Shown: positions 29,782 through 38,403, counted from the first letter of the stretch. The stretch is DNA of 64,000 nt from Mycolicibacterium neworleansense (GCF_001245615.1 NZ_CWKH01000003.1:248001-312000), one strand, 5' to 3'. The notes: generated by a model from the sequence alone, not told the origin. A program made the numbers and translations.

Positions 29782-31059
29782 GTGACTCGAAACCTCCACT
29801 GGGCCTGGGTGGTCGCCGCCGTCAGCTTCGTGGCGATCCTGGGCGCGGCCGGGTTCCGGTCCATCCCGGGCGTGATGATGCACCCGCTGCACCACGAGTT
29901 CGGCTGGTCGCACGGCACGGTCGGGCTGGCGATGTCGGTCAACATGATGTTGTACGGGCTCACCGCGCCATTCGCCGCCGCACTCATGGACCGCTTCGGC
30001 GTCCGGCCGGTGCTGACCGTGTCGCTGCTGCTGATCGCGACCGGCTCGGCGTGCAGCGTCGCGATGACGGCCAGCTGGCAGCTCGTGCTGCTGTGGGGTG
30101 TGCTGGTCGGTATCGGCACCGGGTCGATCTCGATGGGTTTCGTGGCCATCATCGCCACCCGCTGGTTCGAGCAGCGCCGAGGACTCGTCACCGGCGTGCT
30201 CACCGCCGCCAGCGCCACCGGTCAACTGCTGTTCCTTCCGGTCGTCGCGGCCGTCACGACACACCACGGCTGGCGCTGGGCATCGTTGATCGTGGCGGCC
30301 GCCTCGCTGGCCGTCGTTCCCCTCGTCGCCGCGTTCCTGCGCAACCGCCCCGCCGACGTCGGACTGGCCCCCTACGGCGCCACCGAACTCGCCCCTACCG
30401 CCCCGACCCCGGCGGGTGGCTTCAGAACGGCCTTCGACGGCTTGCTCATCGGGGCGCGGACCCGGGTGTTCTGGTTGTTGGCCGGCAGCTTCGCGATCTG
30501 CGGAATGACCACCAACGGCCTGATCGGAACGCACTTCATCCCGGCCGCCAACGACCACGGCATGCCGACCACGGTGGCCGCGGGCCTGCTCGCCACCATC
30601 GGCATCCTCGATGTCGCGGGCACGGTGTTCTCCGGCTGGCTCACCGACCGGGTGGACCCGCGGCTGCTGCTGCTCGTCTACTACGCGGGCCGCGGGTTGT
30701 CGCTGCTGCTGTTGCCGTCACTGCTGTCCCCGCGCGCCGAACCCAGCACCTGGGTGTTCGTCATCTTCTACGGCCTGGACTGGGTGGCCACCGTGCCGCC
30801 GACCATCGTGCTGTGCCGGGACTACTTCGGGGATCGTTCGCCGGTGGTGTTCGGCTGGGTGTTCGCCTCCCACCAGGTCGGTGCGGCCATCGCCGCCGCG
30901 GGCGCGGGCTGGCTGCGCGATCTGAACGGCAATTATGACGTGGCCTTCCAATTGGCTGCCGGCCTGTGTTTCGTCGCCGCGGCACTTTGCCTCAGTATCC
31001 GAAAAGCCCAGTTCACAGCCCCCGATTTGCCGCGAGTAGACACTTCGGCTTTGCCGTAA
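29782..31059 (+). CDS. MFS transporter, monocarboxylate/OxlT-like
   Basis: 425 residues from GTG 29782, 12 helices. FRSIPGVMMHPLHHEFGWSH, SMGFVAIIATRWFEQRRG and a late VFASHQVGAAIAAAGAGWLR are typical of the monocarboxylate porter/oxalate-formate antiporter group. Probable uptake of an organic acid, with the divergent GlxA-type regulator as its likely sensor. A longer in-frame start at 29740 would overlap the inverted repeat and is less likely. Confidence 0.82.
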   Translation: MTRNLHWAWVVAAVSFVAILGAAGFRSIPGVMMHPLHHEFGWSHGTVGLAMSVNMMLYGLTAPFAAALMDRFGVRPVLTVSLLLIATGSACSVAMTASWQLVLLWGVLVGIGTGSISMGFVAIIATRWFEQRRGLVTGVLTAASATGQLLFLPVVAAVTTHHGWRWASLIVAAASLAVVPLVAAFLRNRPADVGLAPYGATELAPTAPTPAGGFRTAFDGLLIGARTRVFWLLAGSFAICGMTTNGLIGTHFIPAANDHGMPTTVAAGLLATIGILDVAGTVFSGWLTDRVDPRLLLLVYYAGRGLSLLLLPSLLSPRAEPSTWVFVIFYGLDWVATVPPTIVLCRDYFGDRSPVVFGWVFASHQVGAAIAAAGAGWLRDLNGNYDVAFQLAAGLCFVAAALCLSIRKAQFTAPDLPRVDTSALP

Positions 31060-31216
31060 CCGCTTCGTTACCCTTACCATCCGATGCGGCGCCGCGGGGA
31101 ACGCTGAGGCTGTCATGCTCGCGGTTGCTCGCCTTAGTCGCGCGGATAACCGCGTAACGCGTCACCGACAGCCGACGAATACCAGGCTAGGCATGAGCGG
31201 GAGGAAAACCCACCAA

Positions 31217-31924
31217 ATGAAGACTCGCACCAAGACACTGGGCGTTGCTGCGGCCGTCGCCGCGATCACGGCTTCGCTGCCGTTGGCGGTCACCGCCTAC
31301 GCCGACCCGGCGCCGACGACGACTGCCACCCCGGTGGTGGAGATCCCCGATCCGCAGGGCTCGGGCTGCGACAACTTCAAGAAGGCCCTGCCGGATTGGA
31401 AGAACCTCGCCGAACTGCCGGCGGGCAAAGTTCTGGCCAGCATCCCCGACATCAGCACGTTCAACGCCGCGCTGTCCGGCGGGCTGAACCCGAGCGTCAA
31501 CGTCGTGCCGGTGCTCGACAACGGCCCGTACGTGATCTTCGCGCCGACCAATGACGCGTTCGCCGCCATGGAGCCCGGCAAGCTCGACGCGCTCAAGGCC
31601 GATGTGGCCGCGCTGACGAGCTTCGACTACTACCACGCATTCCTCGGCCTGCTCGGCCCCGATGACGTCAAGGGCCAGCGGCCCACCCAGCAGGGCGCCG
31701 AGGTCAAGGTGACCGGCAAGGGCGGCGACATCAAGGTCAACGACACCGCCAAGCTGGTGTGCGGTCCGATCCAGGCGCAGAACGCCCGGATCTACCTGAT
31801 CGACACCGTGCTCGATCCCAACACCCCGCCGGAGGCCCTGGTGCCGACGATCACGGGCACCAGCACCATGACCACCACGAAGGCCCCGGAGGCGACCCCG
31901 GCTGCCGACGCGCCGATCGGCTGA
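31217..31924 (+). CDS. Secreted fasciclin (FAS1) domain protein, MPT70-like
   Basis: 235 residues. Signal peptide MKTRTKTLGVAAAVAAITAS to AYA|DPA (cleavage about residue 29). The FAS1 domain has its H1 motif VIFAPTNDAFAAM, a Tyr-His H-like segment (DYYHAF) and final IYLIDTVLDP. Cys51 and Cys182 could form the disulfide seen in MPT70. The C-terminus is Thr/Pro/Ala-rich and disordered. Family members are secreted or lipid-anchored and bind host or matrix ligands. No lipobox here, so it should be freely exported. GGAGG lies upstream at a long spacing. Confidence 0.88.
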   Translation: MKTRTKTLGVAAAVAAITASLPLAVTAYADPAPTTTATPVVEIPDPQGSGCDNFKKALPDWKNLAELPAGKVLASIPDISTFNAALSGGLNPSVNVVPVLDNGPYVIFAPTNDAFAAMEPGKLDALKADVAALTSFDYYHAFLGLLGPDDVKGQRPTQQGAEVKVTGKGGDIKVNDTAKLVCGPIQAQNARIYLIDTVLDPNTPPEALVPTITGTSTMTTTKAPEATPAADAPIG

Positions 31925-31973
31925 TCGGCTTCTCTGCGCGAGCAGTCCCCCGCAAGCGGGTGGGGCCCCAGCA

Positions 31974-32007
31974 AAAGTCCCCCAAATCATTTGATTTGGG
32001 GGACTTT
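31974..32007. terminator. Bidirectional terminator between fas1 and fadE
   Basis: Perfect 16-base arms (31974-31989 and 31992-32007) with AAAGTCCCCC at one end and GGGGGACTTT at the other. A runs precede and T runs follow on both strands, so it can end both converging transcripts. It begins 50 bases after the FAS1 stop and ends 21 bases before the fadE stop. Confidence 0.85.
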
Positions 32008-32027
32008 CGCGTCTTGTCGTCGAAGGG

Positions 32028-33170
32028 TTAGACGCCGAGCTCGCGGCCGATGATCTCCTTCATGATCTCGGTGGTGCCACCGAAGATCGTCTGGATTCGT
32101 CCGTCCACGTAGGCGCGGGCGACGCGGTATTCCATCATGTAGCCGTAGCCGCCGTGCAGCTGCACGCACTGGTCGACGACCTTCTTGGCGACCTCGGTGG
32201 CCCACCACTTGGCCTTGGCCGCCTCGACGGCGGTCAGCTCACCGTCGACCACGCCCTGCAGGCAGCGGTCGAGGTAGTTCTCGGTGACCTCGAGCTCGGT
32301 CTCCATCTCGGCGAGCAGGAACCGGTTGTGCTGGAAGCTGCCGATCGGCTGGCCGAAGGCCTTGCGGTCCTTGGCGTATTGCAGCGTCTCCTGGAAGACC
32401 GCGCGCGCACCGTAGATCGCCGAGATGGCGATCCCGAGCCGCTCGGAGGGCAGGTTGGTCATCAGGTGGTAGAAACCACGACCTTCCTTGCCCAGCAGGT
32501 TGGCATTCGGCACGCGCACGTTCTCGAAGTGCAGCTCTGAGGTGTCCTGGCTGTGCAGGCCCATCTTGTCGAGCTTGCGGCCGCGGGTGAAGCCCTCCAT
32601 GCCCCGCTCCACCACGAACAGCGTGAAGCCCTTGTGGCCGGCCTCTGGATCGGTGCGGGCGACCACGACACACAGGTCGCAGTTGATGCCCGAAGAGATG
32701 AAGGTCTTGGAGCCGTTGATGATCCAGTCGTCACCGTCGCGCACCGCCGAGGTGCGGATGCCGGCCAGGTCGCTGCCCGCGCCCGGCTCGGTCATCGCGA
32801 TCGCGATGATCAGTTCGCCGTTGGTGATGCCGGGCATCCAGCGCTGCTTCTGCTCGTCGTTGGCCAGCTCCTTGAAGTAGGGGCCGACAACGTCGTTGTG
32901 CAGGCTCAGCGCCGGGCCGTGCACACCGGCCTTGGCGATCTCCTCATCGATGATCGCGTTGAACCGGAAGTCATCCGAGCCGCCGCCGCCGAACTCCTCT
33001 GGCATGTTGAAACCGATGAGGCCGTACTTGCCGGCAGCGGTGTACGCCGACCGGTCGACGATGCGCTCGGTCTCCCACTTCTCGGCGTTGGGCACGAGCT
33101 CGCGCTCGATGTACTCCTTGACCGTCTCACGGAACGCTTCGTGTTCTGCGGTATAGATCTGTCGCTTCAT
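32028..33170 (-). CDS. Acyl-CoA dehydrogenase (FadE, LCAD/IVD-like)
   Basis: 380 residues. FAD/acyl motifs AMTEPGAGSDLAGIRT and ISSGINCDLCVVVARTD, and the C-terminal QLHGGYGYMMEY region. The Glu of MCAD-type enzymes in IYEGT is Gly364 here (IFGGTTE), whereas Glu243 in LPSERL aligns with the catalytic base of long-chain and isovaleryl-CoA dehydrogenases. So it is likely active, with the alternative base position. It introduces the first double bond of an acyl-CoA. Last gene of the fadA-echA-fadE operon, three bases after echA. Confidence 0.9.
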   Translation of the reverse strand: MKRQIYTAEHEAFRETVKEYIERELVPNAEKWETERIVDRSAYTAAGKYGLIGFNMPEEFGGGGSDDFRFNAIIDEEIAKAGVHGPALSLHNDVVGPYFKELANDEQKQRWMPGITNGELIIAIAMTEPGAGSDLAGIRTSAVRDGDDWIINGSKTFISSGINCDLCVVVARTDPEAGHKGFTLFVVERGMEGFTRGRKLDKMGLHSQDTSELHFENVRVPNANLLGKEGRGFYHLMTNLPSERLGIAISAIYGARAVFQETLQYAKDRKAFGQPIGSFQHNRFLLAEMETELEVTENYLDRCLQGVVDGELTAVEAAKAKWWATEVAKKVVDQCVQLHGGYGYMMEYRVARAYVDGRIQTIFGGTTEIMKEIIGRELGV

Positions 33171-33173
33171 GTC

Positions 33174-33971
33174 TTACCTTGCCTTCCAAACAGGTTCGCG
33201 CTTCTGGGCGAAGGCCAGCGGCCCTTCCTTGGCGTCCTCGGTCTGCAGCAAGGTGCTGAACTCACGATTGGTGCGCTTCCAGCCATCCTTGTCGCCGGTG
33301 ATGACGCCCTCGTCGGCACCGTAGGCGACCCGCTTGCTGGCCTGCACGGCCAGCGGTGCGTTGCCGGTGATCCGTTCGGCCAACTTGAGTGCCGCGTCCA
33401 CGACGGTGCCGTCGGGCACCACCTGGTTGATCAGGCCCCAGCGGAGCGCGTCGGCCGACGACATCGGCTCACCGGTGAACAGCAGTTCGTTGGCCACCTT
33501 GCGGGGCAGCTGCTCGGCGATGCGGAAGACGCCGCCGGCACCGGCGATCAGGCCCCGCTTCACCTCCGGCAGACCGAATTTGGCGCTCTCCTCGGCCACG
33601 ATCAAGTCACTGGCCAGGGCCAGCTCGGTGCCGCCGCCCAGAGCGGTGCCGTTGACCGCGGCGATCGTCGGCTTGTCGATGAAATGGCTGACGTAGCCGG
33701 CGAATCCGTACTCCGGGTGCTCGGGGTGAAAGAGGTTCTCGCCCCGCGAGATCGCCTTCAGGTCGGCGCCGGCGCAGAACGACTTGTCGCCCGATCCGGT
33801 GATCACGACGACCCGGACCTCGGGATCGTTCTGGGCCTGCTCCAGCGCATCGCCGACGGCGGTGCTGACCGAGCCGTTGATCGCGTTGCGCGCCTCGGGC
33901 CGGTTGATCGTGATGAGCAGGACGTTGCCGCGCTTTTCAACAATCGCGCCGAGGGCGCCTTCGTCGGTCAC
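33174..33971 (-). CDS. Enoyl-CoA hydratase (crotonase)
   Basis: 265 residues. Oxyanion-hole segments KSFCAGADLK and AAVNGTALGGGTELALASD; both catalytic glutamates are present (GGTEL and GLPEVKRGL), so it should hydrate trans-2-enoyl-CoA. GTG at 33971 overlaps the thiolase stop by four bases, showing translational coupling. Middle gene of the fadA-echA-fadE operon. Contrast with the EchA10-like protein at 22710, which lacks both glutamates. Confidence 0.9.
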   Translation of the reverse strand: MTDEGALGAIVEKRGNVLLITINRPEARNAINGSVSTAVGDALEQAQNDPEVRVVVITGSGDKSFCAGADLKAISRGENLFHPEHPEYGFAGYVSHFIDKPTIAAVNGTALGGGTELALASDLIVAEESAKFGLPEVKRGLIAGAGGVFRIAEQLPRKVANELLFTGEPMSSADALRWGLINQVVPDGTVVDAALKLAERITGNAPLAVQASKRVAYGADEGVITGDKDGWKRTNREFSTLLQTEDAKEGPLAFAQKREPVWKAR

Positions 33972-35116
33972 AGGAGCTCCAGGATGGTCGCGTTGGCCTG
34001 GCCGCCACCTTCACACATGGTCTGCAGGCCGTACTGAATGTTGTTGTCCCGCATGTGGTACAGCAGCGTGGTCAGGATGCGGGCGCCGGAGCCGCCGAGC
34101 GGGTGGCCCAGGGCGATCGCGCCGCCGTTGGGGTTGAGCCGGCTCTCGTCGGCGCCGATGTCCTTGAGCCAGGCCATCGGAACCGGGGCGAACGCCTCGT
34201 TGACCTCGAACGCGCCGATCTGGTCGACGGTCAGGCCGGACTTGGCCAGCGCCTTCTGGGTGGCCGGGATCGGCGCGGTCAGCATGATGACCGGGTCGGC
34301 GCCGGCGAGCACCGCGGTGTGCACCTTCGCAAGCGGCTTGAGCCCCAGGTCTTTTGCCTTGTCGGCCGACATGATCAGCAGCGCGGCCGACCCGTCGGAG
34401 ATCTGACTGGAGTTACCGGCGTGGATCACGCCGTCTTCCTTGAAGGCCGGCTTGATGGCAGCCATGGATTCCACGGTGCCGCCGCGGCGGATGCCGCCGT
34501 CTTCCAGCACGACGTTGCCGTCTTGGTCCTTGATGCCGACGATCTGATCCTTGAACGCACCGGAATCCTGTGCGGCCGCGGCCTTCTCGTGCGAACGGAG
34601 GGAGAACTCGTCGAGCTGGGTGCGGGACAGCCCCCACTGCTCGGCGATCATCTCGGCGCCGACACCCTGGTTGGGGGTCTTGTGGTCGTAGCGCTCGCGG
34701 AAGGCCTCCGGGTAGGGGTGTCCGCCGTTGGCCAGCGAGGAGCCCATCGGCGTGCGCGACATCGACTCGACGCCACCGGCGACGACGACGTCGTAGTGGC
34801 CGGCGACCACGCCGGCGACGGCGAAGTGCAGGGACTGCTGGCTCGAACCGCACTGACGGTCGACCGTCACGCCCGGAACGGTCTCGGGCCAGCCGGCGGT
34901 AAGCACGGCGGTGCGGGCGATGTCCAGGGCCTGCTCACCGGCCTGCATGACGCAGCCCCAGATGACGTCGTCGACGAGGGCTGGGTCGATGCCGGCGCGC
35001 TCCACGAGGCCGTTGAGCACCTGGGCCGACAGATCCGAAGGGTGCACACCGGACAGGGCGCCGTTGCGCTTCCCGACTGGCGACCGGACGGCCTCGACGA
35101 TGACGGCTTCAGCCAT
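33968..35116 (-). CDS. Thiolase, acetyl-CoA C-acyltransferase (FadA)
   Basis: 382 residues. Nucleophile Cys89 in VDRQCGSSQQS, His338 in ALGHPLGGSG, Cys368 in TMCEGGG and NEAFAPV are the full thiolase set. Overall similarity is to the FadA6/FadA2 group. It cleaves 3-ketoacyl-CoA in the last step of beta-oxidation. First gene of the operon; together with echA and fadE it covers most of one beta-oxidation cycle, with no 3-hydroxyacyl-CoA dehydrogenase included. The operon faces a FadR-type regulator across a palindrome. Confidence 0.9.
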   Translation of the reverse strand: MAEAVIVEAVRSPVGKRNGALSGVHPSDLSAQVLNGLVERAGIDPALVDDVIWGCVMQAGEQALDIARTAVLTAGWPETVPGVTVDRQCGSSQQSLHFAVAGVVAGHYDVVVAGGVESMSRTPMGSSLANGGHPYPEAFRERYDHKTPNQGVGAEMIAEQWGLSRTQLDEFSLRSHEKAAAAQDSGAFKDQIVGIKDQDGNVVLEDGGIRRGGTVESMAAIKPAFKEDGVIHAGNSSQISDGSAALLIMSADKAKDLGLKPLAKVHTAVLAGADPVIMLTAPIPATQKALAKSGLTVDQIGAFEVNEAFAPVPMAWLKDIGADESRLNPNGGAIALGHPLGGSGARILTTLLYHMRDNNIQYGLQTMCEGGGQANATILELL

Positions 35117-35185
35117 GACTTCTCCTTTGAAGGGTGGGTGGCGCGACCCCCATGGAGCTCAACGGGGCGCTCGAGGTGAAAATAG

Positions 35186-35216
35186 ACCAGTAGGTTTACT
35201 AGGTCAACCTACTGGT
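35186..35216. promoter_or_regulatory. Perfect operator-like palindrome upstream of the fadA operon
   Basis: ACCAGTAGGTT and AACCTACTGGT, perfect 11-base arms with a 9-base spacer, centred in the 202-base gap between fadA (start 35116) and the FadR-type regulator (start 35319). A partner motif GTTTACTGAG lies 40 bases further toward the regulator. The likely binder is the FadR-type protein, although a distant TetR-type repressor cannot be excluded. Confidence 0.6.
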
Positions 35217-35318
35217 TGGTAGATGCCGATGTACCGTCCTTGCGGGGTACAGATGGTTTACTGAGTTGTACAGCTGACCATCCGGCCAGCTTAAAGTTGT
35301 CTCACCTGGGAGTGTCTG

Positions 35319-36110
35319 GTGGCTCGAACCACACCACTGGCGCCGATGATCGGCCCTGACGCGATAGCACCGCAGGCGCCGGTCCGTTCCCCGAAGACCG
35401 CTGAACTCGTCGCAGGCACGTTGCGGCGCATGGTCGTCGACGGCCAGCTCAAAGAGGGCGACTTCCTGCCCAACGAAGCCGAGCTCATGGAGCATTTCGG
35501 GGTCAGCAGGCCGACGCTGCGGGAGGCCGTGCGGGTGCTGGAATCCGAGCGTCTGGTCGAGGTCCGGCGCGGCTCCCGCACCGGGGCGCGCGTGCGCGTT
35601 CCCGGCCCCGAGATCGTCGCCCGCCCGGCCGGCCTGCTGCTCGAGCTCTCCGGCGCCGATATCGCCGACCTGTTGGTGGGGCGTGCCGCGATCGAACCGA
35701 TGGCCGCACGCCTGCTGGCCGAGAAGGGTGACGAGGCGGCGATCGCCGAACTGGAACAGATGCTCGACGAGCACATCCCGACCGACCACCAGTCGGACCG
35801 GCTGGCCGAGACCACCGGCGATTTCCACCGCCGCGTCGTGGAGCTGTCGGGCAACGCCACCCTCGGCATCATCGCCGGCATGCTGCACGAGATCACCGTG
35901 CGCCACCACGCCTTCCTGTTCAAAGAGCGCCGGCCGGTTTCCAAGACCGACTATGAAAAGTTGATGCGGTCCTACCGCAAACTGATCCAGATCATCCGCT
36001 CCGGTGACGGCGACGCCGCCGAGGCTCATTGGCGCAAGCATCTCGACACCGCGCGCATCCTGATGCTGCAGGACATCGAGAGCGTCAAGGTCCGCGACGT
36101 CATGCGCTGA
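35319..36110 (+). CDS. GntR-family regulator, FadR/FCD subfamily
   Basis: 263 residues. Winged helix at about residues 24-95 (TLRRMVVDGQLKEGDFLPNE, HFGVSRPTLREAVRVLES). The alpha-helical FCD domain shows the metal-binding pattern with GDFHRRVVELSGN and HEITVRHH. FCD proteins sense carboxylic acids or acyl-CoA. GTG at 35319 is used. Its place opposite the fadA-echA-fadE operon suggests that it represses the operon until a fatty-acid-derived ligand appears. Confidence 0.88.
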   Translation: MARTTPLAPMIGPDAIAPQAPVRSPKTAELVAGTLRRMVVDGQLKEGDFLPNEAELMEHFGVSRPTLREAVRVLESERLVEVRRGSRTGARVRVPGPEIVARPAGLLLELSGADIADLLVGRAAIEPMAARLLAEKGDEAAIAELEQMLDEHIPTDHQSDRLAETTGDFHRRVVELSGNATLGIIAGMLHEITVRHHAFLFKERRPVSKTDYEKLMRSYRKLIQIIRSGDGDAAEAHWRKHLDTARILMLQDIESVKVRDVMR

Positions 36111-36115
36111 GCCTG

Positions 36116-36213
36116 CGAGTCTGCGCACTAGTCCGCCGAGTCTGCGCCCAGATCGCGTTTCGCGGCGATTTTGCGATCCGTGCGCAGTTTCGACGATCCG
36201 TGCGCAGTTTCGA
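36116..36213. repeat. Palindromic element B (CTGCGC family), nested tandem units
   Basis: Two forward units beginning CGAGTCTGCGC (36116 and 36137) are followed by two reverse-oriented units that end GTGCGCAGTTTCG (near 36192 and 36212). Each unit is about 20 bases, and they resemble the arms of element A at 6091-6146. It lies between convergent genes, five bases after the regulator stop, and may act as a terminator. Confidence 0.72.
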
Positions 36214-36222
36214 GCACCAAAG

Positions 36223-36606
36223 CTAGTCCGGCCACACCGCCAGCCGCGTATCGGTATCGCGCCAACCGTCACCGGTCTTCCACCGCATCGGCAGCAGCCG
36301 GTAGCGCCAGCTGCCGGCCGGTCCGTGCGGGCCCACATGATCGACCGTGATCGAGATCAGGTCGGCGTCAAGCTGTTTGGCGTGTGTCTCCAGGTAGATG
36401 CCGGCCTCGTCGTCGAGCTCCGACATCAACTCACCGAACAGCAGCCGCGGCCCCGGCGCCCGATGCAGCAGGACGCATTGCGGCCGCTCCGGACAGTGCC
36501 CGGCCCGGACGGAGACGTGACATTGCGTGTCGACGCCGCCCAGGTCGCTCATCAACCGCCCGGACTCGTCGACCCATACCGCGACCGGTTCAGATGGTGG
36601 CGTCAT
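36223..36606 (-). CDS. Conserved-looking hypothetical protein, 127 residues
   Basis: Starts MTPPSEPVAVWVDESGRLMS and contains VSVRAGHCPERPQCVLLHRA and DADLISITVDHVGPHGPAGSW. It appears soluble and mixed alpha/beta; no family recognised. The start lies 17 bases inside the end of the DUF3556 gene on the same strand, so it is probably cotranscribed and translationally coupled to that gene, and would share its KstR box. A start four codons earlier (36618) is also possible. Confidence 0.6.
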   Translation of the reverse strand: MTPPSEPVAVWVDESGRLMSDLGGVDTQCHVSVRAGHCPERPQCVLLHRAPGPRLLFGELMSELDDEAGIYLETHAKQLDADLISITVDHVGPHGPAGSWRYRLLPMRWKTGDGWRDTDTRLAVWPD

Positions 36607-38323
36607 CTCGCTGGACATGGACCGGCAGTTCGTCGTCCCAGGGCTGGCGCGTGACCATGTCGGCCACGTTGACGTAGCCCCGCTCGAACTCTCCGGTGGC
36701 CGCGTCGACGAGCCGGTACTGCTGGGTCTGGCGCTGGATCGGCTGAGCGTCGAGCATGACGATCCGCACCTCCCCCGGCTCGAAATGGCACCTCTTCTGC
36801 AGGGCGGCCACAAGTTGTTCGTTGCTCATGTGCCCGTCACCGAAGTTCCAGCCGATGGCCGTGGAGACGATCCGCTCGCCATCGGTCAGCACGTAGTCGT
36901 CCTCGTTCTGGCCGGCCATCGCCCGGTGCGCCAGGGTGAACAGGGCCCGGCCGTGAGAGTTGAAGCCCCGGAACGCATATCCCATGTACAGGTACATCTG
37001 GGCGATCTCGGGGCTGCCGTAGTACCGCTCCATCTGGGCGGCAGGCATGCTGGCGATCGCGACGATGTTCTTCTCGATCTTCTCCGCGGCCGAGGGCTTG
37101 ACGCACCACAGCGAGGTGTCCCAGTTGCCGGCGTAGTACCGCATGCCGGGCAGGAAGGAGATCTTGCGCGGGAACAGGTTTCCCAGCACCACGGTGCCCG
37201 CGACCACTGCGAACAACACGATCGGCCATGGGCTGCCCAGATCCCCCAGTCCGATCCCGGGGTGCCCGACGAACAGGGCCAGCACGGAGAACATCATGAA
37301 GACGTTCCATTCCAGCGGCACGCCCATCGGGATGGCGCTCAGGATGCCGAAGTGGAACACCAGCATCACAAAGGCAGCGCAGGCCGTCACCCAGCCGCCA
37401 TGGGAGAAGAAGAGCACCAGCGGCACCAAACCCTCGATCACAGTGGAGAAGTGGGCCACGAAGCGTGACGGACGCCCGGGCCGCAGGTCGTCCGGGAAGT
37501 GCTCGAAGAACTTCCGCTTGATCCAGCGAGGCCGGAACACGGGGTTGTTGCTCATCATCGTCGAGATGACGAACGGGAAATGTTTGGTGAGCTTGGAGGC
37601 CGCCGCGCCGATCCAGATGGTCAGACAGATCAGCTTGGCCGCGATGACGATGTCGGCACCGCTGAACAGGAAGCAGACCGCCAGCGAGCCGTAGACCTCG
37701 CCCCGGGCGGCCAGGAAGATCACCTTGTCGCGCAGGCCGGCCAGGGCGAGCAGGCCGACGATCGCCGCGGTCTGCCACACCGGGAGCACGCCGATCTCGC
37801 TGCCGAGGGCCGGGATCGGGCCGGTGCCGTCGGATGCCAGCGCCACCACCAACATCACCAGCAGCGCCGCGTACAGCGCGACATCGACGACGGTGCGGCT
37901 GTCACCCTTGGTCAGCGGCACCCGCTCAGGCCACGGTGGCAGGCGAATCGTCTTGGGCCGCAACCAGTAGAGGATCGATCCCATGGGCGGGAAGAACCGG
38001 TTGTTGAGCGGACCGAATCCGCAGCCGAGGCCGATGACCTCGAACAGCATCGTGTAGAACACGACCTTCTGGTAGACGATCGGCTCGGCGTACCAGGAGG
38101 CGACGTTGGTGAATCCGTCGACGCCGTCAGTGGTGAGCGCGATCAACCAGGCACCGAGAATGTACGCCAGGATCTTGACGACGTAGAACAGGTGCAGCGC
38201 CACCGGAGTCCCGAAGCCGACCTCGGCCCAGTGCCGCGCCATCGGCTGGATCTTCTCCGCGCGGGTGCCCTTGCTCCACTGCTCGAAGTCGATCTGGGGA
38301 GATTCCTGTTTGAGAAAACCCAT
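36590..38323 (-). CDS. DUF3556 membrane protein
   Basis: 577 residues with about ten hydrophobic helices between residues 40 and 400 and a cytosolic C-terminal region. MGFLKQESPQIDFEQWSKGT and RPKTIRLPPWPERVPLTKGD fit the actinobacterial DUF3556 family, whose members have this length. Function unknown. A consensus KstR box lies 12 bases upstream of its ATG, which suggests expression during cholesterol or other sterol use and a role in sterol or lipid handling at the membrane. That role is inferred only from the box. Confidence 0.8.
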   Translation of the reverse strand: MGFLKQESPQIDFEQWSKGTRAEKIQPMARHWAEVGFGTPVALHLFYVVKILAYILGAWLIALTTDGVDGFTNVASWYAEPIVYQKVVFYTMLFEVIGLGCGFGPLNNRFFPPMGSILYWLRPKTIRLPPWPERVPLTKGDSRTVVDVALYAALLVMLVVALASDGTGPIPALGSEIGVLPVWQTAAIVGLLALAGLRDKVIFLAARGEVYGSLAVCFLFSGADIVIAAKLICLTIWIGAAASKLTKHFPFVISTMMSNNPVFRPRWIKRKFFEHFPDDLRPGRPSRFVAHFSTVIEGLVPLVLFFSHGGWVTACAAFVMLVFHFGILSAIPMGVPLEWNVFMMFSVLALFVGHPGIGLGDLGSPWPIVLFAVVAGTVVLGNLFPRKISFLPGMRYYAGNWDTSLWCVKPSAAEKIEKNIVAIASMPAAQMERYYGSPEIAQMYLYMGYAFRGFNSHGRALFTLAHRAMAGQNEDDYVLTDGERIVSTAIGWNFGDGHMSNEQLVAALQKRCHFEPGEVRIVMLDAQPIQRQTQQYRLVDAATGEFERGYVNVADMVTRQPWDDELPVHVQRDDATI

Positions 38324-38334
38324 GCCGGTCAGAT

Positions 38335-38348
38335 TAGAACGTGTTCTA
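38335..38348. promoter_or_regulatory. KstR-box match upstream of the DUF3556 gene
   Basis: TAGAACGTGTTCTA fits the published KstR consensus TnnAACnnGTTnnA at every fixed position and is palindromic with 6-base arms. It lies 12 bases before the DUF3556 start, where a repressor would block the promoter. KstR controls cholesterol catabolism in mycobacteria. Confidence 0.7.
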
Positions 38349-38403
38349 GTCCGGTGGTAGTCGTTCTGACCGGCAAGTGGTCGTCATTCTCGGCAGGCAG
38401 GTA

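Noticed and set aside
28744..30558. Upstream extension of the GlxA-type regulator to 604 codons
   Set aside because: The extra part is antisense to the MFS gene and compositionally a shadow; GTG 29700 gives the family N-terminus.
31060..31216. Sigma-factor-specific promoter of the FAS1 gene
   Set aside because: A small hairpin CGCGG-ATAA-CCGCG is present, but no clear SigK or SigF hexamer pair could be placed.
32553..34037. 494-codon plus-strand frame opposite fadE and echA
   Set aside because: Antisense to genes with intact catalytic motifs; no recognisable domain.
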